From NCBI RefSeq assembly GCF_002933875.1, contig NZ_BFAV01000019.1:1-64000 (forward strand): DNA of 64,000 nt. Reading direction: 5' to 3'. The translations under genes were made by a program, and so were the position numbers. The stretch is from Desulfocucumis palustris (GTDB lineage Bacteria > Bacillota > Desulfotomaculia > Desulfotomaculales > Desulfocucumaceae). Positions 34,187-43,592 of the stretch are shown here, one piece after another (within the stretch, counting starts at the first letter, position 1; each line of letters starts with the position of its first letter). The notes beneath the pieces were generated by a model. It was not told where the DNA came from. It made no database searches and saw nothing but the letters and a program-made list of their open reading frames with translations.

Positions 34187-37100
34187 GTGTCCAAGGGATT
34201 AGTGCTATTTTATCATGCTTCGTTGGCTGACAATGGTTTATCACCGGGGGCAAACCCTTCAACTGCAAGCTGGTATGATCTTAGCGGCAAGGGCTGTAAC
34301 GGCACGCTGACAAATTTTGCATATAATGCGGTAAGTGGGTGGGTTGGTGATAACACAGTTACCAACCCTTATTCTTTAAAATTTGATGGTGTGGATGATT
34401 ATGTAACCTGTGATGATTTCAGTAAACCTTCCGGCAGCATTACCTTTGAAGCATGGATTTACTATGCCGGAGGTTCGTATGTGCTGTCCACAGGCGGCCA
34501 GGCTTCTTCAACAGGCGCGGCGATTCACTTTAACGATCTCGGTGAACTTATTTTAGATGTCAAGACTGCAACCAGGCAGGCTGCTTATAATTATGGGGTT
34601 TTAAGCCCTTCAGCGTGGTATCACATTGCGGGGGTTTATGATAATTCCACCGGTTTGCTTTGGGCCTATCTTAACGGTGCTCCCGAAGGAAGGTCAATGG
34701 CTGCGGCGGGTTCGTTCACCAATGCTTGTCCCGCCCTTACCATCGGTAGACCCAATAACTCCTTAGACCAGTTTTTTAGAGGCTCAATACCTTTAGTGCG
34801 CATTTATGACAGGGCTTTAACCGGGGCGGAAGTAGCCGGCAACTATCTGGCCGGATACTTGCGGGCAGGGGAAGCGGCAGATTTAAGAAGCAATATTTAT
34901 GTTCCCTTCATCAGTTTGCTGCCCGGGCATATCGGGGTGATGACTTCAGGAAAGGCCGGTGCTCATTACGATACCACACCTGTCGGCATGGCTGGACTAA
35001 GCTCCAATATCACAATTAAAAAACCGGATGACCTGAAGAGTTTGCTGCACATTGCTCCCGGCGCTGGGATTACAGGTAAATACAACATTGAAGGCATTTA
35101 TGCGGGTGAGCTGAATGGTTCAATCAGTGTAAAAAATATCACTGATTTGCCCGGTGGCTTTAGTGTCAGCCCGTCCAGCTTGATGCGGGCTGAATACAAG
35201 ATAGACGGGATATATGTAAATGAACTGCCTTCGTCACTGAGGATAAACAGTTTAGGTACATTACCCGCCGGCCTTGGGGTCAATTCTTCGGCGAAGACCA
35301 CGGGGCGATACAATGTATTTGGCGCTTATGCCGATGATTTTCAGTCATCCATTGATGTAAAGCAGGTTAATTCTTTACCCGCCAAAGTTTCCGTGGCTCC
35401 GGCAAATTTAATCCGGGTCAGCTATAACATATCAGGTTTATATATTATAGATCTACCTTCTTCGCTATTAGTTAAAGGTTCGGGTAATTTACCTTCTTTC
35501 TTGAAAATCGCATCCTGTAATAAAGTGACTGGCAGATTCAATGTTACTGGTATTTATATAAATAATCTGCAGTCAACTCTCACAATCAGTTCTGTTTCAC
35601 AATTGCCTTCAAATTTGAAAATAAATCCCTGGAATAAGTTGACGGGGAGATATGGTTGTTCAGGGGTTTATATAAGTGAGCTGGCAGCTTCAATTAAAAT
35701 TAGCGCTATAGCACAGTTGCCGTCTAAAATAAGCGTCAACCCCCGGGGGAGGATGACAGGACGGTATGGTACGTCAGGTATCTATGTGGCTCAGTTGCCG
35801 GCAAGCCTTACCATTACAAGCACGGTGGATTTCAAGAGCAATATGCGTATAGCCCCTAAAGCTGTAATGGCGGGTAGATATAATGTTTTGGGTGTATATA
35901 TTGAAGACCTATCTTCGTGGGCAGAGGTTAAAGCGGCGGATAATCTTCAATCCAGTATTGGCCTTACCGCTCAGGCTCTAATGAGTGGTAAATATAATGT
36001 GCTACCCGTCTATTATGAAGATTTTCCTTCGGAGCTGGGCATCAAAGAATATTGTGAACTGCCCGGGCATTTAGGTATACCTCCTTACAATAAAGTGTCC
36101 GGCAGTTACACCATAATGGAGAGGCCCAATACCACCGTTGCCCTGTATCCTGTTAAAGACGCTTTTGTCCGCGGTAATGTGCCCAGGCTGAACTACGGCA
36201 CGGAGGAACAGATGTATGTGGGCTACTCGGCGGGCAAGGATGAAAAATACAGATCATATATTGGTTTTGATATTTCCTCAATCCCTGAAGAGAACACGAC
36301 CATAGGCAAAGCTGTTTTAAAGGTATTCTTCAGTGGTTATTATAAAGGTTTACTTGATGTGCAGCTGGCCGGGCCTGCGGCCGATTGGACGGAGTATGGA
36401 ATTACCTGGGCGAATCAGCCCTGTCCCGGCAACATCGATGCGGGAACCTACACAGGTTTCAGTGTTGTAAAGACCGTAGGCGATTCAATCCGGTATGTTG
36501 ATATTGACGTTACGGAATTGGTGGCTGCCTGGCAGGATGGGACAAAACAGAATTGCGGGTTTTTGTTGAGAGCAATTAATGAACTGGATGATAAAATAAA
36601 GATATTCTATACGAGAGAGCAGAAGGAATCCAGGCCTGTTCTGGAAATAACTTACTATGATACGAGAATTTTTAGTATCGGTTATGATTTTATAATTGCG
36701 GATCTTACCGTTATCCAAAACAAGGTTAAAGATATTAAAGGCTCTGTCAATATACGGCAGTATGCCTATTATTCCGATTTAACAGGTTGCGCGTTCATCT
36801 ATAACCCAAGGGAACTGTACAGCACCATCGAAATTAACAAAGCGTCACTGTATTCGCATATCGGTATCGCCAGGTCCGCATATGCTTGGTTGCCAGGTGC
36901 GGTGGGGGCGCGGGTAAAGGATTTTGATGAACTTGCTGCTGAAATTAATGTAAACAAAAAATTAATACCTGGTGACATTACAGTACCTTTTAGAAAAGAC
37001 CTCATATCCCGGCTTGGTGTTCGCCGGGAAGAGGAGAATGACTTGCCTTCAAGTTCCATTATCAGCAGTCCTTATTTATCCGGCGGCATTACAATCAGCC

Positions 37101-38071
37101 GGTTTGGCGATGATGATTTATCAGCCGCACTATTTATAAACAGACAAGACTTGATTGGTTCCATCGCTATTCTTGAAAAGGTAAACTTAAGCGGGCATAT
37201 TAGTATTAGATTATCAGAGGGAAATGATATATCGGCCGGTGGGTACGTTAGATACCATGACAGCTTGCCCGGACGGGTCTCCGTGAACAGGGCCAAACTG
37301 GAAAGTTCCCTATCGGTTGCCAGGTTCGCTGATTTGCCCGGACATATAAGCGCAAGGCAAATTGCTGTTGAGGCGCTTCCCTCTGAAATTTCAATTTGGC
37401 AGCTGGGGTATCAAGAATTACAATGCTTTTTGTATATACCCGCGTTATATAATTTTCATGGCCATTTGCAGGTGCGCTCACCTTACCTTGCCGGACATAT
37501 GGCAATACCTTTCAATAAAACTATTGATTGGCATTCATATATAACGCTAAGAAATAAATATGCCTCGGACCTGGAGTCTTCTGTTTTTATTAGATCAGGG
37601 TATATAAATTCTCATGTCGCGATTCGGGTAAAAGGCAAGCACAATTTGCTTTCAATCATCTCTGTTCGCAGGGCCATGCCAAATGATTTATCTGCAATGT
37701 TTGCGGTGAGGGTAAAGAAGAATAGCAGCCTGCAGGGAACTATTGCTGCCCGGAAGGCACGGTATACCGATAGAAGTGGTAATTTAGCCGTTCGTTTATC
37801 AAACTTTTGTGATTTGAATTGTAGTTTAGTTGCCATAGCCCTGGGAAAAGAAAGCCTACCCGGCAGCATCGCAGTTAAAGTTTGGGGTGCAAAGGACAAC
37901 AGGGGAATTTTGATTGTCAGGGTTAAGGCGGCTTCTGATTTAGAAGGGCATATTACGTGCCGGGCGATAAAAACATCTGACCTGCCGGGTTTCATAAATA
38001 CCAAAGAACACGGCAATCTACCTAGTTATATCGAGGTGGGTATACTTGGAGCATATGCTTTCATAATGTAG
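34187..38071 (+). CDS. fiber cassette A, LamG/DNRLRE beta-repeat fiber ending in YAFIM
   Basis: A 1294-residue fiber-like protein. Residues 1-225 form a LamG-type lectin fold (LKFDGVDDYV, WYHIAGVYD, YLNGAPEG). Residues about 260-643 hold ten 38-residue repeats (TGRYNVxGIYxxxLxSSLxI...LPSxLxI). A DNRLRE domain follows at about 644-824 (DAFVRGNVPRLNYG, RSYIGFDIS). The last 470 residues are about 25-35 residue beta units with (L)-P-G-x-I-x-V-R. The C terminus is GAYAFIM, shared with two other fibers. The start is GTG with AAGGA rather far upstream. Likely role: a long surface fiber with a glycan-binding N-terminal head. No secretion signal is present. Confidence 0.7.
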   Translation: MSKGLVLFYHASLADNGLSPGANPSTASWYDLSGKGCNGTLTNFAYNAVSGWVGDNTVTNPYSLKFDGVDDYVTCDDFSKPSGSITFEAWIYYAGGSYVLSTGGQASSTGAAIHFNDLGELILDVKTATRQAAYNYGVLSPSAWYHIAGVYDNSTGLLWAYLNGAPEGRSMAAAGSFTNACPALTIGRPNNSLDQFFRGSIPLVRIYDRALTGAEVAGNYLAGYLRAGEAADLRSNIYVPFISLLPGHIGVMTSGKAGAHYDTTPVGMAGLSSNITIKKPDDLKSLLHIAPGAGITGKYNIEGIYAGELNGSISVKNITDLPGGFSVSPSSLMRAEYKIDGIYVNELPSSLRINSLGTLPAGLGVNSSAKTTGRYNVFGAYADDFQSSIDVKQVNSLPAKVSVAPANLIRVSYNISGLYIIDLPSSLLVKGSGNLPSFLKIASCNKVTGRFNVTGIYINNLQSTLTISSVSQLPSNLKINPWNKLTGRYGCSGVYISELAASIKISAIAQLPSKISVNPRGRMTGRYGTSGIYVAQLPASLTITSTVDFKSNMRIAPKAVMAGRYNVLGVYIEDLSSWAEVKAADNLQSSIGLTAQALMSGKYNVLPVYYEDFPSELGIKEYCELPGHLGIPPYNKVSGSYTIMERPNTTVALYPVKDAFVRGNVPRLNYGTEEQMYVGYSAGKDEKYRSYIGFDISSIPEENTTIGKAVLKVFFSGYYKGLLDVQLAGPAADWTEYGITWANQPCPGNIDAGTYTGFSVVKTVGDSIRYVDIDVTELVAAWQDGTKQNCGFLLRAINELDDKIKIFYTREQKESRPVLEITYYDTRIFSIGYDFIIADLTVIQNKVKDIKGSVNIRQYAYYSDLTGCAFIYNPRELYSTIEINKASLYSHIGIARSAYAWLPGAVGARVKDFDELAAEINVNKKLIPGDITVPFRKDLISRLGVRREEENDLPSSSIISSPYLSGGITISRFGDDDLSAALFINRQDLIGSIAILEKVNLSGHISIRLSEGNDISAGGYVRYHDSLPGRVSVNRAKLESSLSVARFADLPGHISARQIAVEALPSEISIWQLGYQELQCFLYIPALYNFHGHLQVRSPYLAGHMAIPFNKTIDWHSYITLRNKYASDLESSVFIRSGYINSHVAIRVKGKHNLLSIISVRRAMPNDLSAMFAVRVKKNSSLQGTIAARKARYTDRSGNLAVRLSNFCDLNCSLVAIALGKESLPGSIAVKVWGAKDNRGILIVRVKAASDLEGHITCRAIKTSDLPGFINTKEHGNLPSYIEVGILGAYAFIM
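38054..38068 (+). repeat. conserved YAFIM codons, copy 1
   Basis: TATGCTTTCATAATG immediately before the stop codon, base for base the same as in the two other long fiber genes. The next base is T in all three, from the stop codon. Confidence 0.85.
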
Positions 38072-38213
38072 AAAGAACCGGGGATGGATAGAACCCTCTG
38101 CCTGACAGTTTGTTTGCATCTCTAAATGGCGGGTTTAAAGACCTTTGGGACCAAGTGAAATGCTCCTCTATCAAGGGGGGTATTTTTTTTTCGTTAATAC
38201 CGGCTGGAAAATC

Positions 38214-38222
38214 CCTATACTA
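38214..38222 (+). promoter_or_regulatory. CCTATACTA promoter-like word
   Basis: A full match to the consensus, with TTAATA 16 bases before TATACT and ATTTTAG after it. It follows a T-rich stretch after fiber A and precedes the first gene of cassette B by about 80 bases, the same place as in cassette A. Confidence 0.55.
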
Positions 38223-38303
38223 ATTTTAGCAGGTTTTTTAGTGGTGGGGCGTGTTGAATTGAGTGATGCGCTTTATTTTGGAATATAAGGGGAGGAATGT
38301 AAT

Positions 38304-38891
38304 ATGGCTTTAGCCGCACCGGTTATTTCATGGCGATTAGCCGATAACAGCGGTGTATGGCCCAGTGGAGGCAAGTGGGATCTTGGGGTGGTCGACGCGG
38401 GTTTTGAACTTCCCGCCAATCGTAAGGCCGGGGTGCTTATTTGGAATAACTACGCCAATACCACGGATGATGCGCCCGACATGCAGGATGTCAACATTAC
38501 CACGGCCAACAACGAGCCTGGACATGAAGGCGCTTTCGACGGCCCGGTGGTGGAGCACAAAATGATACGGGTAAAAAATGTGTCTGTTTCTGATGGAAAT
38601 TTTACTGCCATTGGCGGTACCGGCGCAAAGCACATTTATACCACCAGATCGACTAACTATAATGGGGTGACTTCCACCCCGCATCAAAACACTTATCCGG
38701 CGGACCCCGACCACCCGCCGGCTCATTATCCCTATCCCGGCCACACTGTGGATATTCTCGGTGTAAAAAATGATGGTGATAAAAGTCATGCAATGGGTAA
38801 CTTTGTGGAAGTTCTTATTGACGCCTTTCCGCCGGCCATCGCGCCGGCCGGCAAGTTTGAGTTCCTGCTGCGGATAAGCTACTGGTATTAA
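38304..38891 (+). CDS. fiber cassette B, first small protein
   Basis: A 195-residue paralogue of the 30156-30653 product with the same SW opening, (G)-V-V-D-A-G and GVLIWNNYAN motifs. A His/Pro-rich insert near residues 118-150 (DPDHPPAHYPYPGH) is absent from the other copy and could bind metal (inference). ATG with GGGGAGG 8 bases before it. Function unknown. Confidence 0.7.
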   Translation: MALAAPVISWRLADNSGVWPSGGKWDLGVVDAGFELPANRKAGVLIWNNYANTTDDAPDMQDVNITTANNEPGHEGAFDGPVVEHKMIRVKNVSVSDGNFTAIGGTGAKHIYTTRSTNYNGVTSTPHQNTYPADPDHPPAHYPYPGHTVDILGVKNDGDKSHAMGNFVEVLIDAFPPAIAPAGKFEFLLRISYWY

Positions 38892-38910
38892 AATTTTAAG
38901 TCCGTAACCG

Positions 38911-38932
38911 GCCCGCCCCATTGTGGGCGGGC
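38911..38932 (+). terminator. GC-rich hairpin between cassette B genes
   Basis: GCCCGCCC pairs perfectly with GGGCGGGC around CATTGT and is followed by TTATTAATAAAAA. The U-tract is weak, so it is probably a partial terminator or mRNA stabiliser. Confidence 0.55.
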
Positions 38933-38956
38933 TTATTAATAAAAAGGGGAAATAAA

Positions 38957-39520
38957 ATGCAAGACTTTACCTGGTGTGCGGAATACGCTGATGGAACCCA
39001 TCTGGTGGAGATTGAAGAAAGCGGCAAAGCCCATCTTTTCAAGGAAATTCAAAAAGATAAACTTATTGCCTTCGGACTTGCCGGGCGCGGAATGTCTCTT
39101 TATTATGACGTGTCCACAGGTATTTTTAACCTGGCGGGAAGGATTGTGGAGCTGGCCTACCGGGTTGGTGAAAAAGAATATCCGCTTACCGGACAAACGA
39201 AGCTTTACAATGACTGTATTTCTTTTAAGCAGGCCTACACCGAGATAAGTCCACTTACCTGCAGGCGGTCAAATACAAGGATTGTTCAGTATTGCTTTGG
39301 ATATAAAGTCCGGTTGCAGCTTGGGGACCTGGAATTACATTTTAAGCCGGTGGTATTTATTCCTTATGACAGGCCCGTCTACGCCACCTTCCGGCTGGTG
39401 GCGGACAGGGATATTGCAGATGGGGAACTGGTGATCAGGAGGAATGGTCAAACAATGGAGCAGATTCCTGTCCCGCTTCAGAAAGGCGTGGGGTTGGAGG
39501 CTATGTGGGAGGTAAGGTAA
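38957..39520 (+). CDS. fiber cassette B, second small protein
   Basis: A 187-residue paralogue of the 30687-31298 product (QDFTWCAEYADGTHL, QKDKLIAFGLAG, LVADRDIADGELVIRRNGQ). ATG 38957 is chosen because it lies 8 bases after AAGGGG and gives the start typical of the paralogue; an earlier in-frame start lies within the hairpin. The next gene begins on the base after its stop codon. Confidence 0.7.
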   Translation: MQDFTWCAEYADGTHLVEIEESGKAHLFKEIQKDKLIAFGLAGRGMSLYYDVSTGIFNLAGRIVELAYRVGEKEYPLTGQTKLYNDCISFKQAYTEISPLTCRRSNTRIVQYCFGYKVRLQLGDLELHFKPVVFIPYDRPVYATFRLVADRDIADGELVIRRNGQTMEQIPVPLQKGVGLEAMWEVR

Positions 39521-39733
39521 ATGGCTGATGCGGTTATTACAATAACCAATCCTTCGGGGATGGTTTATAAAAATAATGACTATGTATTTTCCTTTAAAAT
39601 TACTCCTCCCGTACCCGGGGAGGAGTCAAAAACTTATACCATGGCCGATACAGGGGCACTGAGCGCAGGGAGGATGTTTTCCTATGCGCCTGATATGACT
39701 AAATGGGATAAGATTTATAAGTTTAAACCTTAA
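39521..39733 (+). CDS. small cassette B protein
   Basis: A 70-residue protein beginning directly after the preceding stop, with GGGAGGTAAGG as ribosome binding site. It has a short beta-sandwich-like pattern (VITITNPSGMVY, YVFSFKITPP) and a C-terminal SAGRMFSYAPDMTKWDKIYKF. I do not recognise it, and cassette A has no copy. The tight junctions before and after it support a real gene. Confidence 0.6.
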   Translation: MADAVITITNPSGMVYKNNDYVFSFKITPPVPGEESKTYTMADTGALSAGRMFSYAPDMTKWDKIYKFKP

Positions 39734-39737
39734 TACC

Positions 39738-39766
39738 CCTTCCGCCATTGGGCGGGTTACGGAAGG
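39738..39766 (+). promoter_or_regulatory. hairpin that can hide the next ribosome binding site
   Basis: CCTTCCG at 39738-39744 can pair with CGGAAGG at 39760-39766, which is most of the GGAAGGAG ribosome binding site of the next gene. A competing inner hairpin CCGCC/GGCGG overlaps it, giving two exclusive folds. Confidence 0.45.
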
Positions 39767-39777
39767 AGTTTTGATTA

Positions 39778-41283
39778 ATGGCAACAATAGGGCAGCAATT
39801 AACAGCACCTGAAGCAGGATGGAAGCGGTATGACGGAGCAAAAGCAGAATTTTTATATGTTGGCAACTGGACGCATGATTCAAATACTAATTACTATAAT
39901 AGCACAGCTAACTATTCGAGTTCAGTAGGTTCCAGTGTGAATTTTAAGTTTATAGGAAATAAACTCAGAATTATATCTGCAATAAATACAGCTCGCTCAT
40001 CTAATGTAAAAATAACTATAGATGGTGCTGTTAACTATATTAACACATACGGCAATTTAATTTATAATGCTTTAGTATATGAGAAAGTTGGTTTAACTTC
40101 TGGTGAACACACGGTTATTATCGAACTTACTGAGGGAAAAATATTTGATTTGGATGCCATTGACATCGACGATGCAGGAAAGCTGATTCATCCAATACTG
40201 ACGCAAAAAACAGTCCTATCTGATATGCAAATTGGTGATGTTATTCCATGCCGATATACAGCATTATCAGGTGCTGTAGGTACCTTCTCAGAATTAGGGA
40301 CCTGCACCGCAGATGAAATCCCTGTGGCGGGGAGCGCAACACCGGACGGCCTTTTCTACTTTATTAAAGTAAGAAAAGGGTTGCTGATTGCTGATAGGGT
40401 AGTTCAACATAGTATTAGCTGGGATACATTAAATGCTGCAAAATTAATTGAATGTAAAGTTCCTGATATAATTAAAACATCAAACGTAACAGCAAGTAGT
40501 TATTATAGTAATTATACGCCAAATAAAGCCTTCAATGGAACAACAAATGATGCATTTGATTGCTGGACGGTTAGAACTGCAAACTTACCAGCAATACTTA
40601 GTTTTGAAATTGAACAACAATGGATTAATAAGAAATACAGTATAACAAGAAGAAATGATACGACTGGTGACAGTCCTAAATCATGGAAAGTGGAAGGTTC
40701 TAATGATGAAATAAAATGGTATTTATTGCATGAAGTAAATAATGAACAACCATTTGCCCAAGCAGAGAAACGATTTTATAATGCAGATTTGAACGGTTAT
40801 ATAAAACTCAAATTTACATTTTTGGAATCGCATAATGTTAATTATCTAAGTATAGGTGAATTAAGTATAATTTCAAATACAATAATTCGCTCTCTTTCTG
40901 GTGGTTGTGCATACGCAGATGTCAATGGTAATAAAGTAACAATAGATCAAAGTTATGGTGGGTGGCCTATTAACAATGAATGGGATACATATATAGTTAA
41001 AAGTGATTTGGATGGTAAGATAACGGCTGACGATAATGCGGTATGGCATCATAAAGATAATTTTACTCGTGTAAGGGACACATCACTTATTGCTACTTAT
41101 ACAAACAGAAGCGGGGTTTCACAGGCCGCTACGTCCTCTTGGAGAATTGTTAGGGGTTTTGATAATAGGATTGGGTCTGCATGGATAGGGCTTTCTTTAG
41201 ATACTAGCAATGCTGTAAGTTCCATTTGTGGTTTTAGACCAGTATTGGAATATAAAGAAGATGGCAGTTTGTTTTGGAGTTAA
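39778..41283 (+). CDS. cassette B discoidin-type adhesin
   Basis: A 501-residue protein. Residues 10-135 form a beta-sandwich similar to those of carbohydrate-binding modules (TWxxx-like NWTHDSNTNYYNSTANYS, FKFIGNKLRII). Residues about 140-225 carry CRYTALSGAVGTFSELG and ISWDTLN, both shared with the next gene. Residues about 235-365 resemble an F5/8 type C (discoidin) domain (NKAFNGTTND, SWKVEGSNDEIKWYLLH). The end has the EWDTYIVKSDLDGKITADDN ... GFRPVLEY domain, also shared with the next gene. The DNA is clearly more AT-rich than its surroundings, suggesting transfer. Likely a surface-binding fiber part. Confidence 0.7.
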   Translation: MATIGQQLTAPEAGWKRYDGAKAEFLYVGNWTHDSNTNYYNSTANYSSSVGSSVNFKFIGNKLRIISAINTARSSNVKITIDGAVNYINTYGNLIYNALVYEKVGLTSGEHTVIIELTEGKIFDLDAIDIDDAGKLIHPILTQKTVLSDMQIGDVIPCRYTALSGAVGTFSELGTCTADEIPVAGSATPDGLFYFIKVRKGLLIADRVVQHSISWDTLNAAKLIECKVPDIIKTSNVTASSYYSNYTPNKAFNGTTNDAFDCWTVRTANLPAILSFEIEQQWINKKYSITRRNDTTGDSPKSWKVEGSNDEIKWYLLHEVNNEQPFAQAEKRFYNADLNGYIKLKFTFLESHNVNYLSIGELSIISNTIIRSLSGGCAYADVNGNKVTIDQSYGGWPINNEWDTYIVKSDLDGKITADDNAVWHHKDNFTRVRDTSLIATYTNRSGVSQAATSSWRIVRGFDNRIGSAWIGLSLDTSNAVSSICGFRPVLEYKEDGSLFWS

Positions 41284-41298
41284 GGGAGCGATAGATTA

Positions 41299-43584
41299 AT
41301 GTTGTTAGATGTTAATATTGATTTGAACACGATATCAAAGGGACAAGCAATTCCTTGTCGTTATACAGCATTATCAGGGCAGTTTGGCATATTTTCTGAA
41401 TTGGGAACGTGTACGGCACAAGAGATACCTGTGGCAGGCTCTGCAACCCCGAATGGACTTTTTTATTTTGTCTGTGCTGGAGAAGATGCTGCCGGTAGAA
41501 AGATACTGGTCTCTGATAGAAATGTTCAACATAGCATATCCTGGGATACACTTAATACCGCTGGCGTAGCATCAGGTAGTGGACTTGTTATACCTATAAC
41601 ATCTTCTATTGATTTGTTGTGGAACGATGTTTTTAATAATATAACTGAAACCGTAACTGGTAATAAAGTAGAAATTACAGGAACATCTTCTACTGGTTTT
41701 CTTACTAGTCCTGGCATATTAAAGTCTAATATCCCTTTAGCAGATAAGTCTTACTTTAAATTGCATGTAATTACTATATTAAGTAACCCAAATATTGGCA
41801 ATATAGCTGCCACCGGGTTTAATGTGACAGATTCTTCGAATAACATAATTGCAAAAGTTAGTTACACTGATAGTTGGGTAGGAAACACCGATTGTGAATT
41901 ATACGTAACTATAAATAGTACAACTGTAAGATATGCCGCTACAAGTAATGCCTCAATAAACGACATAATTGATATTGAGTATGAACATCAAAAAATAGCA
42001 ATTTATGTAAATGGGGCTTTAGTTCTTTCGCAAGTCGTGTATAGTCAACCCGATGCATTTAATATCCATGCAGGTAAGTATCCCAATTATACTTTTTATC
42101 CTAAAGTTACGTATGAGATATTTGCTGCATTTGAGAAGAAATATACTGTTCGCTTACTCAGTGGTGGTATCTCAAGTATAGACAAGGACAGTGAATGGGA
42201 TGAGTTCATTGTAAAATCAGCACTAGGTGGACAGATTGTTGCCGGCGATGATAACTTATGGCATTGGAGTTCTAGCGGTAGTTATGGTGTAATGACAATG
42301 TGTTCAACAACACCTTCCGGATATCCGGGACATCGGGTTGTTAGAGGTAGAAATTCTGTTAGTACGAGAGCGGACGGACAAAATGGAACTCAATCATCAT
42401 ATGTAAGTTCTATACAGGGTTTCCGTCCCGTTCTTCTGGTTAATTCTCTGTACAAGATTAAATATTTAATCAAAGATAATGATACTATCAAGCATTTTGA
42501 TCCAATTATGCATGAGTGGTCTGTTATTGCTTTTTCCCCTCCCACTGAACAGTTGTTTTGGGAAAAAGGTCTAGATTCTTTAGCAACTATAAACACAAAG
42601 CAGAATATTCCTGGTGATTCTTTCTGGCCGCTTGAGAAGTTAGAAAATCCCGAGTTGCTGAAATGGACTGATGCTCCTAACGCCACTCCCACCTCTGTAG
42701 AGGTGATAGGTATCTTTAAGCCTATTTTTAAATATAAGGTAGAGCTGCAAGACCCGCCAATTGTTTTTAAGGACTGGACCGGTTATACCGATCAAGAGGT
42801 TAATGATTCGGTTATTGTGCCTTTTTCTGTAATCCAGGGGCTGAATCCCTACACTATTACTGTGACTGCCGAACAGGCCGGTGGAGAACAGGTAACGGCT
42901 TCCGGCACAGTAACACTTTTTGACACAGAGCCCACATTGATTTTAATTATGTCGGGTCTGACCGTTGATGTTCAGATAGGCGATCCCGAAGGCGACGACA
43001 TTCAATATTTTGTCAGGCTTAACGGAAAGCAGGTTTACCCGGTTGCTGAAGGTGAGTATTCCCAGCTTACCCCGGCCCCGGTGAACTGGCGTAAAATTTT
43101 TCTCAGTAACGAGGTAAACATTGAAGCTGACAATAAAATCGAGGTATTTGCCAAAGACCAGTGGGGTAAGCAAAGTTCGGTTGAGTACCACTTTGTTGGT
43201 CATTATGCCGGCCTCATGTTCATTGAGTGTCTGGAGGATGACAGTGAGGGCGCCCTCTATTCCACAGACCTTGGCGGGCTGTTAAATGAGCTTAATATGG
43301 GCGTTTTAATAGCCGGGCAGATTTCATTGCCTGTTCCCATTTATCTTAAAAATACGCTGGGGATGCCTCTCAAAAACCTGCTTATTTCATCCCGGCAAGG
43401 AACTTTGCCGGCCTCTGTGCTGATTGAATTTAGCAGTGACGGCGTTAACTTTGGCGACGCTCTGCTGTATCCGGACATTTTGCAGCACGAAGATAGATGG
43501 AAGTTTTATGCCAGGCTGGTTACGGCAAGCTCCACAAGGGGCGGCGGGCAATTTGAAGTAAACGCTAAAGCCGACCCGGCGTGA
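41299..43584 (+). CDS. cassette B modular adhesin with conserved docking C terminus
   Basis: A 761-residue protein, ATG with AAGGGAG. It repeats the CRYTALSG...ISWDTLN module and the EWDEFIVKSALGGQI...GFRPVLLV module of the previous gene, with a LamG-like insert between them (about residues 115-280). Residues 400-630 form several beta domains (VTAEQAGGEQVTASGTVTLF). The last 125 residues match the C-terminal domain of the 31.3-kb GLUG protein (IAGQISLPVPIYLKN, WKFYARLV, GGQFEVNAKADPA). The DNA is AT-rich up to about 42.7 kb and then returns to the local composition exactly where the conserved part begins, as expected for swapping of the variable module. Confidence 0.7.
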   Translation: MLLDVNIDLNTISKGQAIPCRYTALSGQFGIFSELGTCTAQEIPVAGSATPNGLFYFVCAGEDAAGRKILVSDRNVQHSISWDTLNTAGVASGSGLVIPITSSIDLLWNDVFNNITETVTGNKVEITGTSSTGFLTSPGILKSNIPLADKSYFKLHVITILSNPNIGNIAATGFNVTDSSNNIIAKVSYTDSWVGNTDCELYVTINSTTVRYAATSNASINDIIDIEYEHQKIAIYVNGALVLSQVVYSQPDAFNIHAGKYPNYTFYPKVTYEIFAAFEKKYTVRLLSGGISSIDKDSEWDEFIVKSALGGQIVAGDDNLWHWSSSGSYGVMTMCSTTPSGYPGHRVVRGRNSVSTRADGQNGTQSSYVSSIQGFRPVLLVNSLYKIKYLIKDNDTIKHFDPIMHEWSVIAFSPPTEQLFWEKGLDSLATINTKQNIPGDSFWPLEKLENPELLKWTDAPNATPTSVEVIGIFKPIFKYKVELQDPPIVFKDWTGYTDQEVNDSVIVPFSVIQGLNPYTITVTAEQAGGEQVTASGTVTLFDTEPTLILIMSGLTVDVQIGDPEGDDIQYFVRLNGKQVYPVAEGEYSQLTPAPVNWRKIFLSNEVNIEADNKIEVFAKDQWGKQSSVEYHFVGHYAGLMFIECLEDDSEGALYSTDLGGLLNELNMGVLIAGQISLPVPIYLKNTLGMPLKNLLISSRQGTLPASVLIEFSSDGVNFGDALLYPDILQHEDRWKFYARLVTASSTRGGGQFEVNAKADPA

Positions 43585-43592
43585 TCCCGGTT

